Assembly: GCF_003402535.2 (NCBI RefSeq)
Contig: NZ_AP025173.1
Span: forward strand, 310,001 to 374,000
Length of the DNA: 64,000 bases
Reading direction: 5' to 3'
From: Cupriavidus sp. P-10
Lineage (GTDB): Bacteria > Pseudomonadota > Gammaproteobacteria > Burkholderiales > Burkholderiaceae
Part shown: positions 1 to 10,222 of the stretch, piece by piece
Layout of the letters: each line of letters opens with the position of its first letter
Numbering within the stretch: the stretch's first letter is position 1
The notes under the pieces: model-generated
What the model saw: the letters and a program-made list of their open reading frames with translations, nothing else
What the model was told of the DNA's origin: nothing
Database searches by the model: none
Translations under genes and position numbers: made by a program

Positions 1-14
1 GTCCGGGCTTGAGG

Positions 15-1253
15 TCACACGCCCGCAGACTTCAGTTTTCGAACTGCCTGGGCCAGACGGCGCACCCCTTCGGCGAGCCGCTCAGGAGAATTGGCGGTGA
101 AGTTCAGTCGAAGCGCGTTGCGGCTTTTCACCCAAGGATCAAATGCGCTACCCGGCCCTGCAAGGACACCGACTTCGGTGCCGACGGACACAAGGCGATC
201 AGTGTCCATCGAAGGATCCCGCGCGGTGGCCCACACGAACATTCCACCAACAGGCACCTCCCACACAAACCATTCGGCAAGGTGTTCCGCCATGGCAGCG
301 CAGAGTGCGTCGCGCCGCTCCCGATACAATTCGACCATCCGAGGGCTCAGCCGCTCCATCAGACCGCTGTCAATGGCGGCCAGGGCAATCCGCTGATTGA
401 GGCCGCTCGAGCAGAGATCCGCACCTTGCTTTGCCGCGGACAGCATCTGGATCATCTGGGGGGCTGCGATGATCCAGCCAACACGAAGCCCCGGCGCCAA
501 CTCCTTCGAGACGCTGCCCAGATGGATGATGGGACCTTCGTACCCTCCCTTCCCCAAGCGCTCAGCCGAGAGTTCGATCATCCGAGGCAAAGGCACTCCC
601 TCGTATTGGAGGGCGCAGTAGGGATCGTCCTCGACTAGCCACACTCCCGTCCGGTGGGCGGCATCGACCATCGCATTGCGGACCGAGACGCCAACCAACC
701 TGCCTGTAGGGTTGGAGAAGTTCGGCACCGAGTAGACGAACTGCGCACCCTCGAAGGAGGACAGGGGGTCGAACGCGTCGTCTTCCAGCACAAGATTGCG
801 ATACCGAGGTGCCCGTGGCCTCCAGGCGTCCATAGCGCCGACATAGCTGGGGAACTGGGCAGCAATGACGTCCCCCTGCTCGATCAGCACCTTCCCAATG
901 AGATCCAGACTCTGGGTGCCGCTGGCGGTAAGCAGGACGTTTTCACGCCGCAACCGCAGCACAGGCGAGCTGTAGCGCGTGGCAATCGCATCGCGCAGCT
1001 CCGGAAGACCATCGGTGGGAGCATACCCGAGGCAATCCTGCGGATGCTTCAAGATCACCTCCCGAGCGTAAGTGGCCAACTCCTCAGTCGGAAAAACTGT
1101 CGGCTCGGGCAATCCCCCGGCAAGATTGATCAAACCCGGAATACGCCCGGCGGCGACAAAGCGAGCCGTCAGGTCGTTCCTTGTCGCCAGCCACGCGGCG
1201 TAGCGGGGTCCCTTGACAGCGACCACGAGGGATTGGTGCGCCAGTTTAGTCAT
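15..1253 (-). CDS. PLP-dependent class I/II aminotransferase
   Basis: Fold-type I pyridoxal-phosphate aminotransferase of the 2-aminoadipate/aromatic (MocR-like C-terminal) group, about 412 residues, without the N-terminal GntR DNA-binding domain of MocR regulators. Visible signatures are NLAGGLPEP near the N terminus, LLTASGTQSLDL for cofactor phosphate binding, VEDDPYC with the PLP-binding Asp, and the Schiff-base lysine in HLGSVSKELAPGLRVGW. The start is the ATG whose complement ends at 1253, preceded by GAAAGG; longer in-frame starts add a low-complexity extension unlike the family. The stop lies inside the window, so the gene is complete. Substrate cannot be read from sequence; 2-aminoadipate, aromatic or branched-chain amino acids are all plausible. 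Confidence 0.85.
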   Translation of the reverse strand: MTKLAHQSLVVAVKGPRYAAWLATRNDLTARFVAAGRIPGLINLAGGLPEPTVFPTEELATYAREVILKHPQDCLGYAPTDGLPELRDAIATRYSSPVLRLRRENVLLTASGTQSLDLIGKVLIEQGDVIAAQFPSYVGAMDAWRPRAPRYRNLVLEDDAFDPLSSFEGAQFVYSVPNFSNPTGRLVGVSVRNAMVDAAHRTGVWLVEDDPYCALQYEGVPLPRMIELSAERLGKGGYEGPIIHLGSVSKELAPGLRVGWIIAAPQMIQMLSAAKQGADLCSSGLNQRIALAAIDSGLMERLSPRMVELYRERRDALCAAMAEHLAEWFVWEVPVGGMFVWATARDPSMDTDRLVSVGTEVGVLAGPGSAFDPWVKSRNALRLNFTANSPERLAEGVRRLAQAVRKLKSAGV

Positions 1254-1940
1254 CCTGGAAGCCTTTCTCGGGCGCCATGGACGCTTCGACAGGGTCCGTG
1301 GCGAATACGAACTCACACTCACCCCAACCGTCGGGGGGCGGCCGGTGCCAACAACCATCCTGCCACCTCTTCAAGCGGGGTCTCTCTGTCTTCGAAAACG
1401 CATGATCCAAGCGGAACTGTCCGCGTCGAATACACATGGGTGACAGTACCGACAACAGTACCGCTGGCTAACACCATCCGTATTGCTCTGATTTGCGGAG
1501 CCGTTGCACCACCTTGGGAATATTTCGGGCGCCGGACAACCCATCCAAATCGCTCAGGCCACTTGATGTCAGCCTTGACAGGGCACACAAAATGGCCTGC
1601 CCGATTGTTTTGCGATACGGCATCACCATGGGCCGGGCGACGTTGCCTGTCAGATCAGATCTGAGAGTCCCGACCGACGAAATGACTGCCCGACAGGGAT
1701 CCCGTACGATACTGTTTCTCAACGCCAAGATCGGGCGCCAATGCACGACAACGGCAAGGCCGAAGCGGCACATCTTTTGCATGTGACTGGCTGACCGTGA
1801 GCCTCCCTGCGTCCCAACAAACCGCCCTTGAGTCCGTAAATGACAGAGCAGCCAACGCACCGATGTATCAAAATGCCTTTACAGACTCCCGATGGATGGG
1901 CTCAACCGTGCGATGCCCGAGTAAACTAGGGGTGAAAAAA
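1254..1940. other. intergenic region without a convincing gene
   Basis: This 687-bp gap separates the divergent aminotransferase and AraC genes. It must hold both promoters. Small open frames exist on both strands but none has a ribosome site plus recognisable protein features. A minus-strand frame at about 1468-1600 encodes a helix-rich stretch vaguely like a winged-helix segment and could be a gene remnant, but this is weak. Confidence 0.5.
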
Positions 1941-2840
1941 ATGGAGACTTCCGCGATCCATGTGAGCGAGGTCCTTTCTCAGACCAGCGCTCGTCTTTGG
2001 CGCAAGGGAACGGCCGCGTGCGGCCTTGCCTTTGCGGAATGGGAGTGGCGGGACGCTGAAGGTTGGGCGAACTACGACCAGCCGGATCACCATACGCTGA
2101 GCGTGTATCTTGACGGTGGAGACAAGATCGTCCGTGCGGACAGGCAACTGCTTGGAGGAGGTCCCGACAAGTTTTGTTTGATGCCTGCGGGACATGCAAG
2201 CCGGTGGCACGTCGGGGGACCGATTCGAATGTTCCATCTCTACATCGATCCGGCTGTTCTCGCCTACCAGGCCCATGCAGCATTCGACATCACCCCGCGC
2301 CGGATCGATCTGCAGGATCTCACGTTCGTTGATGACCCGGCGCTCGCAATGATCGTGAGAGGAGCCGTCCTTCCCCTCGACTGGTCCGATCTCGCCGATC
2401 GAATGGCGCTCGAATCAGCCTGCCATTTGCTTCTTCATCGCCTGCTGCGCCACCACACCAACCGAGCAACAACAGAGGTCATAAAAGGCCGCTTGGCTCC
2501 CGCTGTCCAGAGAAACATTATCGAGTACATCGAAGCGAATCTGAGCTCTGCCCTCAAGCTCGAAGAGTTGGCTTGCCGAGCCAAGCTCAGCACCTTTCAC
2601 TTTGCAAAGATGTTCCGTGCAAGCGTGGGATTGCCCCCCCACGCTTATGTCGCAAAGCGGCGTGTCGATCGGGCAAAGTCTCTTCTTCACGACGGCAAGT
2701 TGGAGCTCGCGCAAATCGCCCTGGCCTGTGGCTACGCTTCGCAGAGCCATTTCACGAGAGCCTTCAAAGGGGAAGCAGGCATGACCCCCGGTGCGTGGCG
2801 ACGCGTCCAGGAGGTGAGACTCAGGGGCCTGGGGGATTGA
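1941..2840 (+). CDS. AraC-family transcriptional regulator
   Basis: Cytoplasmic DNA-binding regulator of 299 residues. The C-terminal third has the two AraC/XylS helix-turn-helix motifs: the first around LEELACRAKLSTFHFAKMF and the second around LAQIALACGYASQSHF, followed by the typical PGAWRR end. The N-terminal two thirds is a cupin-like effector or dimerisation region. The ATG at 1941 is chosen because AGGGGTG sits 6-7 bases upstream; an open frame extends 48 codons further up without a ribosome site. It is divergent from the aminotransferase, so that gene is a candidate target, but the effector is unknown. Confidence 0.88.
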   Translation: METSAIHVSEVLSQTSARLWRKGTAACGLAFAEWEWRDAEGWANYDQPDHHTLSVYLDGGDKIVRADRQLLGGGPDKFCLMPAGHASRWHVGGPIRMFHLYIDPAVLAYQAHAAFDITPRRIDLQDLTFVDDPALAMIVRGAVLPLDWSDLADRMALESACHLLLHRLLRHHTNRATTEVIKGRLAPAVQRNIIEYIEANLSSALKLEELACRAKLSTFHFAKMFRASVGLPPHAYVAKRRVDRAKSLLHDGKLELAQIALACGYASQSHFTRAFKGEAGMTPGAWRRVQEVRLRGLGD

Positions 2841-2958
2841 ATTCCGAGTTGGCGCCCGGGCGGGAGGAAGTCTATGGCGTCCGCGGGAATTCACCCGCCC
2901 CAACGCGCCGTCATCGAACAGCTCAAGGACGAGGTCTCCATTCGGATCAAATACGAGC

Positions 2959-4416
2959 CTATCCAGCCGATGGATCAATCCAAGGAGCCGACTTCTGCAT
3001 TCGGCCTCCTTTGAGCGCGGCCAGCCCTTCGTCCAGCATCTTCTTGGCGTCGCCGAACAGCATTCGGTTGTTCTCCTTGTAGAACAGCGGGTTATCCACG
3101 CCGGCGTATCCCGAAGCCATGGAGCGTTTCATGACGATCGAGTGCTTGGCCTTCCAGACCTCCAGCACCGGCATGCCCGCGATCGGGCTGGTCGGATCGT
3201 CCTGCGCCGCCGGGTTCACGATGTCGTTGGCGCCGATGACCATCGCCACGTCGGTGTCCGGGAAGTCCTCGTTGATCTCGTCCATCTCCATCACGATGTC
3301 GTAGGGCACCTTGGCCTCGGCCAGCAGCACGTTCATGTGGCCCGGCATGCGGCCGGCCACCGGGTGGATGGCGAAGCGCACATCCACGCCCTTCTCGCGC
3401 AGCGCCTTGGTGATCTCGTTGACCGTGTGCTGGGCCTGCGCGACGGCCATGCCGTAGCCCGGCACGATGACCACGCTCTTTGCCTCGCGCAGCATCTCGG
3501 CGGTTTCGGCGGCGCTAATGGGCGTGACCTCGCCTTGTGGCGAGGCGGCTTCGCCCTTCTTGGCCGACTTGCCCGCGCCGGAGCCGAAGCCGCCGGCGAT
3601 CACGCTGATGAAGTTGCGGTTCATCGCGTTGCACATGATGTAGCTCAGGCTCGCGCCCGACGAGCCCACCAGCGCGCCTGTGACGATCAGCAGGTCGTTG
3701 TTCAGCATGAAACCGGTGGCGGCCGCGGCCCAGCCCGAGTAGCTGTTGAGCATGGACACCACCACCGGCATGTCAGCGCCGCCGATGGCCATCACCATGT
3801 GCACACCGAATAGCAACGCGATCACGGTCATCACGACCAGGGCCGTCATGCCGGCGCCGCTTTCGTGGGTGCCCAGGAACTGCTTGCCGAACCAGATCAC
3901 CACCAGCAGCGCAACGAGGTTGAGCCAGTGGCGCGCGGGCAGCAGCAGTGGCTTGCCGCCGATCTTGCCGTTGAGCTTGCCGAAGGCGATCAGCGAGCCC
4001 GAGAAGGTGACGGCGCCGATCAGGATGCCGACGTAGATCTCCACCTCATGGATGGCCTTCTCGGCGCCGCTGAACTGCACCGAGGTATCGACATAGCTGG
4101 CAAAACCCACCAGGCAGGCCGCCAGGCCCACCAGGCTGTGCATGAGCGCGACCAGTTCGGGCATCTGGGTCATCTTTACGATCTTCGCGGCGTAGAAGCC
4201 GATGCCGCCGCCGATGACCAGCGCGATGACGATCCAGGCAATGCCGCCCGAGCTCACACGCGGGCCGAACACCGTGGCCAGCACGGCCAGCGCCATGCCG
4301 ACCATGCCCAGCAGGTTGCCGCGGCGCGAGGTTTCGGGGTTCGAGAGCCCGCCCAGGCTCAGGATGAAAAGTATGGCGGCGCCCAGGTAGGCCACCGTCG
4401 ACAAGCTGTGGGACAT
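2959..4416 (-). CDS. pntB: NAD(P) transhydrogenase subunit beta
   Basis: Membrane subunit of the proton-translocating transhydrogenase, which transfers hydride from NADH to NADP+ driven by the proton-motive force. The 485-residue product has about nine hydrophobic segments in the first 270 residues and a soluble NADP(H)-binding domain III from about residue 300, with [29 protein letters not shown] and [12 protein letters not shown], all hallmarks of PntB. The ATG has GAGGAGA upstream. It lies 24 bp downstream of pntA on the same strand, the usual pntAB order. Confidence 0.96.
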   Translation of the reverse strand: MSHSLSTVAYLGAAILFILSLGGLSNPETSRRGNLLGMVGMALAVLATVFGPRVSSGGIAWIVIALVIGGGIGFYAAKIVKMTQMPELVALMHSLVGLAACLVGFASYVDTSVQFSGAEKAIHEVEIYVGILIGAVTFSGSLIAFGKLNGKIGGKPLLLPARHWLNLVALLVVIWFGKQFLGTHESGAGMTALVVMTVIALLFGVHMVMAIGGADMPVVVSMLNSYSGWAAAATGFMLNNDLLIVTGALVGSSGASLSYIMCNAMNRNFISVIAGGFGSGAGKSAKKGEAASPQGEVTPISAAETAEMLREAKSVVIVPGYGMAVAQAQHTVNEITKALREKGVDVRFAIHPVAGRMPGHMNVLLAEAKVPYDIVMEMDEINEDFPDTDVAMVIGANDIVNPAAQDDPTSPIAGMPVLEVWKAKHSIVMKRSMASGYAGVDNPLFYKENNRMLFGDAKKMLDEGLAALKGGRMQKSAPWIDPSAG

Positions 4417-4440
4417 GTTCCGTTCTCCTCGTCGTTCTGG

Positions 4441-6063
4441 TTATTTGCGAAACATGGCCAGCATGCGGCGCGTGACGGCAAAGCCGCCGAACATGTTGAC
4501 GGCCGTGAGCACCAGCGCAGCAAAGGCCAGCCAGCGGATCAGCTCGTCCGGCCGCCCGCCGCCCACGCCGTCGGGCGGCGCGATCTGCACCAGCGCGCCG
4601 ATGGCGATGATGCTGGAGATGGCGTTGGTCACGCTCATCAACGGCGTGTGCAGCGCGGGCGTGACGTTCCACACCACCATGTAGCCGATGAAGCAGGCCA
4701 GCGCGAACACCGTGAAGTGGCTCAGGAAGGCCGCGGGCGCATAGGCGCCGATACACCAGAACAGCACGGCCGCCACGCAGAAGATGAGGGTCAGCGCCTT
4801 GGCGGACATGGGCGCGCCGGCGCCATGGCCGTGGCCGTTCTTCTTCTCGGCGACGGGGACCGCCGCCGCCTTGGGCGCCGGCACGGGCGCAGCCTTGAGC
4901 GGCGGGGCCGGCCAGGTGATAGCGCCATCCTTGATGAGGGTCAGGCCGCGGATCGCGTCGTCCTCCATGTTGACCACGGCCACGCCGTCCTTGGCCTTGC
5001 ACAGTTCCTCGGTCAGGCGCAGCAGGTTGGTGGCGTACAGCGTGGACGATTGCTTGGCCAAGCGCGACGCGAGGTCCGTGTAGCCGATGATGGTCACGCC
5101 ATGGCGCACCACGGCCTCGCCGGGCACCGTGAGTTCGCAGTTGCCGCCCTGCTCGGCGGCCATATCCACGATCACGCTGCCGGGGTTCATGCTCTGCACC
5201 ATCTCGGCGGTGATGAGCTTGGGTGCGGGCTTGCCGGGGATCAGCGCGGTGGTGATGATGATGTCCGCGTCCTGGGCCTGCTGGGCGTACATCTGGCGCT
5301 GCGCGGCCTGGAAGCCTTCGCTCATGACCTTGGCGTAGCCGCCGCCGCCGGAGCCGTCTTCCTCGTAGTCCACCTTGACGAACTCGCCGCCCAGCGACTT
5401 GACCTGGTCGGCCACCTCGGCACGCGTGTCGTTGGCCCGCACGATGGCGCCCAGATTGGCCGCCGTGCCGATGGCGGCGAGGCCCGCCACGCCGGCACCG
5501 GCGATGAACACCTTGGCAGGCGGTACTTTGCCCGCCGCCGTGATCTGGCCATTGAAGTAGCGGCCGAAGGCATGGGCCGCCTCGATGACGGCGCGGTAAC
5601 CGGAGACGCCAGCCGTAGAGGTCAGCGCATCCATCTTCTGGGCGCGCGAAAGTGTGCGCGGCAGGCAGTCGATGGCGAGGACCGTGGCCTTCCTGGCGGC
5701 GAGCTGCTGCATCAGCTCGGGGTTCTGCGCCGGCCAGATGAAGTCGATCAGTGTGCCGCCTTGGCGCATCAGGCCCACTTCCTCGGGGCAGGGCGGGCGC
5801 ACCTTGAAGACAATGTCCGAGGCGGCCCACAGCGCCGCGGCATCCGGCAGCACTTCGGCCCCGGCGGCGCGATAGGCTTCGTCGCTGAAGTTGGCGGCCT
5901 CGCCCGCGCCCGATTCGATGGCGACCGAAAAGCCCAGCTTGATGAGTTTTTCCACCACGTCGGGCACGGTGGCTACACGTTTTTCGCCGGGGAAAGTTTC
6001 GCGGGGGACGCCGATGCGCTGGGTGTCACTGCGCTGCGCTGCCAAGCTTGGGTCTGTCTGCAT
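4441..6063 (-). CDS. pntA: NAD(P) transhydrogenase subunit alpha
   Basis: Alpha subunit of the proton-translocating transhydrogenase, 540 residues, in the two-subunit (E. coli-like) arrangement. The N-terminal NAD(H)-binding domain I starts [18 protein letters not shown], as in alanine dehydrogenase relatives, and carries the Rossmann loop [13 protein letters not shown]. An Ala/Pro-rich linker (about residues 380-420) leads to the C-terminal domain with three or four membrane helices. The start at 6063 has a strong AGGAGAGGA site; the frame is open further upstream but without such a site. Co-transcribed with pntB. Confidence 0.96.
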   Translation of the reverse strand: MQTDPSLAAQRSDTQRIGVPRETFPGEKRVATVPDVVEKLIKLGFSVAIESGAGEAANFSDEAYRAAGAEVLPDAAALWAASDIVFKVRPPCPEEVGLMRQGGTLIDFIWPAQNPELMQQLAARKATVLAIDCLPRTLSRAQKMDALTSTAGVSGYRAVIEAAHAFGRYFNGQITAAGKVPPAKVFIAGAGVAGLAAIGTAANLGAIVRANDTRAEVADQVKSLGGEFVKVDYEEDGSGGGGYAKVMSEGFQAAQRQMYAQQAQDADIIITTALIPGKPAPKLITAEMVQSMNPGSVIVDMAAEQGGNCELTVPGEAVVRHGVTIIGYTDLASRLAKQSSTLYATNLLRLTEELCKAKDGVAVVNMEDDAIRGLTLIKDGAITWPAPPLKAAPVPAPKAAAVPVAEKKNGHGHGAGAPMSAKALTLIFCVAAVLFWCIGAYAPAAFLSHFTVFALACFIGYMVVWNVTPALHTPLMSVTNAISSIIAIGALVQIAPPDGVGGGRPDELIRWLAFAALVLTAVNMFGGFAVTRRMLAMFRK

Positions 6064-6497
6064 GAAAGATCCTCTCCTGATATTTGGTAATCCTTCTGGT
6101 ATGGCCCTATGCCCGTTGGGCTGGGGATCCGAGCGAAACCTCGCCGAGTGACCGCTTGCAACGGCAAGCGGCCCCAAAGAAGCCAGGAGCCGACTGAGAT
6201 ATGGCGCCGCACCAGCCCTCGAAGGAACGTTTGAAGACACTACCCCGTAATACCTTCTCTTTCATGAAGATCCGCCGACCCAAATCGCCACGGTGCACGG
6301 ACGAGTATTCGGAACTAACACCTACAGCAGCGTGAAAAATAGGCAGCGTGGTTTTCGCATACGACCTTCCTCGCCGGAAGCCTTGCCAAGGCTTCCCGTA
6401 GAGTCAGGCCACTCGACCACGCGATCACAACGCTCGCGCATTTACAGCACAAAACACTAACTGTGTTCGCGCAATGGCATTGCAAGTCGTCGCCTCT
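6064..6497. other. intergenic region upstream of pntAB
   Basis: This 434-bp gap between the pntA start and the end of the acyl-CoA dehydrogenase gene has no supported gene. It should contain the pntAB promoter and the end of the upstream catabolic operon. No clear hairpin-plus-T-run terminator was seen by eye. Confidence 0.5.
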
Positions 6498-8291
6498 TCA
6501 AAACGCCGCTTCAGGGAACGCCAGCGTGGCGCCAGCGCCAGAAACGATGGTATGACGCAGCCCCGCCGACTTGGAAAGAACGTGGTCAACGTAGAAGCGG
6601 CAACTCAGTATCTTGCTGCTCAAAAATTCCGAACCTGGATCCGATTCAAGGAGCCGGTTCGCAGCCAATGCGGCGCGACCCATCTGCCACCCACCCGCCA
6701 CGATACCCAAGAGCTCCAGGAACGGCCCAGATCCCGCCAGAGCAGGCTTGGGGCCGCCTGCCCACGACTTCACGAGCGATTCGACTGCCGCCTCGAGATC
6801 GCCGATGCCCTTGTTCAGCTGAGCCCCGATAGCGCGCAGTTCGGCATGCGCGTGGGATGCCAGGTCGGCCTGCACCTGCCGCATGCGCACGATCACCGCG
6901 CCGATCGCGTGTCCGCCATCGCGACCGATCTTGCGTCCAACCAGATCCATCGCCTGGATGCCCGTGGTACCTTCATAGATCGTCGTGATGCGAGCGTCGC
7001 GCAGATACTGGGCCGCCCCGGTTTCCTCAATAAAGCCCACGCCGCCGTGAACCTGGATGCCCATGGAGGCAACATCCAGCCCGGTTTCCGTGAACCATCC
7101 CTTGGCGATAGGCATCATCAGTTCGACGAAAGCCTGGTGGGCATCCCGGACTTCCGCATCCGGATTGAGCGCCGCCTGGTCCATGCTTCCCGCCATCACC
7201 GCCGCCAGCGCGCGCATGGCCTCGATCCGGGATTTCATGCTCAACAGCATGCGGCGCACATCAGGGTGGCGGATGATCGGAACCTTGGCGCCAGTCTCGC
7301 CGCCCTGCTCCACACCTTGAACCCGCTCCCGTGCATAATCCCTGGCTTTCTGGTACGCGCGTTCGGCCAAGCCGATGCCCTCCAGACCCACGGCGAAACG
7401 CGCCGAGTTCATCATGATGAACATGTATTCCAGCCCGCGGTTCTCCTCGCCGACCAGATGGGCCACCGCTCCCGCCCCATCGCCAAAGGCCATGACGCAA
7501 GTGGGCGTGGCGTGCAGGCCAAGCTTGCGCTCGATCGACACCGCCCGGACGTCGTTGTGCTCGCCCAGCGAACCATCGTCGTTGACCAGGACCTTGGGCA
7601 CCGCGAACAGCGAGATCCCCTTGGTTCCGGCCGGGGCGCCTTCGACCCTGGCAAGCACCAGATGCACCACGTTAGGGACGAGATCATGGTCCCCATAGGT
7701 GATGAAGATCTTGGTGCCGTGCAGCCGATAAGCGCCATCGGCTGCGCGGGTAGCGCGGGTACGCACAGCGGACAGGTCGGAGCCTGCCTGGGGCTCGGTT
7801 AGCACCATCGTGCCGGTCCATTCGCCGCTGATCATGCGCGGCAAGTACCGCTGCTGCAGTTCGGGCGAGCCCGCGTGCCGCAATACGTTCACCGCCCCCC
7901 GTGACAGCAGGCTCAGCAGGCCGAACGCCACGCTCCCGCTGTTCCACATTTCTTCGACCGCAGCGGCCAGCACACCGGGAAGGTTCTGTCCGCCCAGTTC
8001 TTCGGGGGCGGCCAGTGCCGGCCAGCCAGCTTCGACAAAGCGCGCATAGGCCTGCGCCCATCCGGCAGGCATGCGCGGGAGGCCGTCTTCCAGGCGAACA
8101 CCTTCGACGTCGCCCGAATGATTCAGAGGCGCGATGACCTCGGAGGCAAAAACCCCAGCCTCTTCCAGCACGGCTCGAGCGACATCTGGAGTGGCCTCGC
8201 CATAGCCGGGCAGCGCCGCAATTTCGTGCAGGTCCGCCAGTTCATTCAGCACGAACTGCATGTCCTGCATGGGTGGTGTGTAGTGACTCAT
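6498..8291 (-). CDS. acyl-CoA dehydrogenase (long form)
   Basis: FAD-dependent acyl-CoA dehydrogenase of about 597 residues that introduces an alpha-beta double bond and passes electrons to ETF. It is the long type with an N-terminal extra domain, the core with VLTEPQAGSDLSAVRT and GTKIFITYGDHD, the end-of-core motif QVHGGVGFIEETGAAQYLRDARITTIYEGTTGIQ (residues about 410-445), and an extra C-terminal helical domain. The ATG at 8291 follows a textbook AGGAGG. It heads the 3' part of the BadHI-type cluster, so an alicyclic or medium-chain acyl-CoA substrate is plausible (inference); the AliB role of cyclohexanecarboxyl-CoA dehydrogenase is one candidate. Confidence 0.9.
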   Translation of the reverse strand: MSHYTPPMQDMQFVLNELADLHEIAALPGYGEATPDVARAVLEEAGVFASEVIAPLNHSGDVEGVRLEDGLPRMPAGWAQAYARFVEAGWPALAAPEELGGQNLPGVLAAAVEEMWNSGSVAFGLLSLLSRGAVNVLRHAGSPELQQRYLPRMISGEWTGTMVLTEPQAGSDLSAVRTRATRAADGAYRLHGTKIFITYGDHDLVPNVVHLVLARVEGAPAGTKGISLFAVPKVLVNDDGSLGEHNDVRAVSIERKLGLHATPTCVMAFGDGAGAVAHLVGEENRGLEYMFIMMNSARFAVGLEGIGLAERAYQKARDYARERVQGVEQGGETGAKVPIIRHPDVRRMLLSMKSRIEAMRALAAVMAGSMDQAALNPDAEVRDAHQAFVELMMPIAKGWFTETGLDVASMGIQVHGGVGFIEETGAAQYLRDARITTIYEGTTGIQAMDLVGRKIGRDGGHAIGAVIVRMRQVQADLASHAHAELRAIGAQLNKGIGDLEAAVESLVKSWAGGPKPALAGSGPFLELLGIVAGGWQMGRAALAANRLLESDPGSEFLSSKILSCRFYVDHVLSKSAGLRHTIVSGAGATLAFPEAAF

Positions 8292-8438
8292 AGGGCCTCC
8301 TATGGCGAAGCGTTTGCGTCCATCAATGCAAACAGGTGGAAAAATTTCTTGTTCGTCTCCCCAACTGGGTTGGGTGCCTGGTTCCGGCAGAGCCAGCGCC
8401 TGAGACATTGGCAGGGACTGGCTGCGACAACATGCCGG

Positions 8439-9233
8439 TCACTCGCCGGTGAAGTTCGGAGCCCGCTTTTCTGTAAATGCCTGCAAGCCTTCGCGATAGT
8501 CGGCACTCCATCCCATTTCGCGAATGAAGCTGGCCTCCATGAACAGTTGCTGCTCCAAGGTATGGCCGGTGGCCGCATGCATCAGTTGCCGAGTGCGTAC
8601 CAGCGCCTTCGTCGGCATCCGGGCGATCCGTGCTGCCAGAGCGTCGATGGCGCTTGCGAATTCCGAGTCGTCGACCACCTGCCAGATGAGTCCCCATTCG
8701 GCCGCCTTGGTGGCCGGCAGCTTCTCGGCGAGCATTGCCAGACCGAGCGCACGCACAGTGCCAACGGATCGCGTGAGGAACCACGTACTCCCGGTATCCG
8801 GCGTCAGCCCGATCCTGGAGAAGGCCTGCAGGAAATACGCGGATTGCGCTGCGACCACCAGATCGCAGGCCAGGGCAATGGAGGCACCGCCTCCGGCAGC
8901 CAACCCTTGAACCGCCGCGACCGTGGGGACATGCAGGTTCTGCAAGCGCATCACCAGCGGCTTGAAATACCGCTCCACGAGATTGCCGATGTCCGGCAAC
9001 TTGCCATCGACGGCCTGCATGGCGGGATCGGCGAGATCCTGTCCCGCGCAGAAGGCGCGCCCCGCCCCGCCGAGCACCAGAACCCGCAACTGGCGATCGG
9101 CTTCAATGCGGGACATGGCCTCATGGATCTCAACCATGGTCGCCGCGTCGAGGCTGTTGAGTTTTTCCGGCCGGTTCAGGACGATGCGAGCCACACCGCT
9201 TTCGACCGTGAACAGAATGTTCTTGAATGTCAT
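8439..9233 (-). CDS. enoyl-CoA hydratase/isomerase (PaaG-like)
   Basis: Crotonase-fold protein of 264 residues acting on acyl-CoA thioesters. Family marks are VARIVLNRPEKLNSLD at the N terminus, the oxyanion-hole loops GAGRAFCAGQDL and GLAAGGGASIALACD, and the C-terminal helix ending EGLQAFTEKRAPNF. FCAGQDL and SRIGLTPDTGSTWFL are typical of the PaaG branch (ring-epoxide isomerase or delta3-delta2 isomerase), so isomerase activity is as likely as hydration. The ATG has AGAAGGA upstream. It lies between the acyl-CoA dehydrogenase and a DMT permease in the same transcription direction. Confidence 0.88.
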   Translation of the reverse strand: MTFKNILFTVESGVARIVLNRPEKLNSLDAATMVEIHEAMSRIEADRQLRVLVLGGAGRAFCAGQDLADPAMQAVDGKLPDIGNLVERYFKPLVMRLQNLHVPTVAAVQGLAAGGGASIALACDLVVAAQSAYFLQAFSRIGLTPDTGSTWFLTRSVGTVRALGLAMLAEKLPATKAAEWGLIWQVVDDSEFASAIDALAARIARMPTKALVRTRQLMHAATGHTLEQQLFMEASFIREMGWSADYREGLQAFTEKRAPNFTGE

Positions 9234-9262
9234 GGTCCTTCTCCTTCGGGAAGTGATCGAAC

Positions 9263-10222
9263 TTAGTTCTGCTTACGCACGACGATTCCCACGCCGATTG
9301 CAGTGGCCACCGTACCGGCGACCGTCAGGCCCGTGATCGGCTCACCAAAAAGCATCCACGCCATCACCGCTGTGGTCGGAGGCACGAGGTAGAAAAGACT
9401 GGTGACGGAGGTTGCGGCGCCACGCTGGATCAGCAGGTACAGCAGAGAACTGCCCCCCAACGTCAGCCCCAGCACCGACCAGGCCATGGCCCCTGCCAAT
9501 TCGGAATTCAGTCCTCCTGCGGCATCGACCCACTGCATCGGCTCCGTTTCCAGCAACGCCAGGGGCGTGGTGACCGCAAACGCCGCCAGCAGTTGGATGA
9601 AGCTGGCAGTGCGGACATCGCAGGGCGTCACGAACCGCTTTTGGTAAAGCGTTCCCGCCGTGATGCCCAGCAGGGCCAGCAGCGCACCACCCAAGCTGGC
9701 AGGGCCGACCTCTCCGAAGCCCAGCTTCGCCCACACCACCAGCAGCAAGCCCAGCAGTCCGAGAAAAAGGCCAACCCATTGCGCCCCTGTCACTCGGCCG
9801 CCTCGGCGGGAGAGCCAGATCGCTGTCAGAACCGGCTGCAACCCGACGAGCAGTGCAGTCAGACCCGCGCCCATCCCCAGCTTCACCGCGCTCCAGACGC
9901 CGCCAAGGTAGATGGCGTGCATCAGCATCCCGGTGACGCTCAGGTGCAGCCAACCCCGCGCGCCCTGCGGCCAGGTCGCCCGCGCGGCAAGCGCCCAGAC
10001 GCCAAAGCAGCCGACCGACAAGGCATAGCGCGCCGCCAGGAATTTCATCGGCGGTGCATGCGGCATGCCGTATCGGGCAACCACAAAGCCCGTGGCCCAG
10101 ATGACCACAAACACAAAGGGCATCGAGCGCACCAGCATCGGACTCGCCGCCGCATGCACCGGCTCCGGGAGATGAAGGTCGCTGGAAATAAGGGACTCCT
10201 GGTCTGAAGGCGACGCGCTCAA
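9263..10222 (-). CDS. EamA/DMT-superfamily permease
   Basis: Inner-membrane drug/metabolite transporter of up to 319 residues with about ten hydrophobic helices arranged as two EamA repeats (second repeat from about residue 175, with GALLALLGITAGTLYQKR). Such proteins usually export small metabolites or amino acids; substrate unknown. The start is uncertain. The longest frame begins at a TTG overlapping the stop of the preceding hydratase gene, and no clear ribosome site serves it; the ATG whose complement ends at 10138 is an alternative nearer the first helix. Tight packing suggests it belongs to the catabolic operon. Confidence 0.82.
   Translation of the reverse strand: MSASPSDQESLISSDLHLPEPVHAAASPMLVRSMPFVFVVIWATGFVVARYGMPHAPPMKFLAARYALSVGCFGVWALAARATWPQGARGWLHLSVTGMLMHAIYLGGVWSAVKLGMGAGLTALLVGLQPVLTAIWLSRRGGRVTGAQWVGLFLGLLGLLLVVWAKLGFGEVGPASLGGALLALLGITAGTLYQKRFVTPCDVRTASFIQLLAAFAVTTPLALLETEPMQWVDAAGGLNSELAGAMAWSVLGLTLGGSSLLYLLIQRGAATSVTSLFYLVPPTTAVMAWMLFGEPITGLTVAGTVATAIGVGIVVRKQN

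Noticed and set aside
1468..1860. Minus-strand frame with a helix-turn-helix-like segment
   Set aside because: No ribosome site, unusual composition and no full domain; left as unassigned intergenic DNA.
2874..3014. Small plus-strand frame of 46 codons between AraC and pntB
   Set aside because: It overlaps the 3' end of pntB, has no ribosome site and no recognisable family; possibly a remnant but not supportable.
3865..6090. A 741-codon open frame on the plus strand opposite pntAB
   Set aside because: It is rich in His, Arg, Gly and Ala, has no domain pattern, and lies antisense to the clear pntA and pntB genes; typical of high-GC shadow frames.
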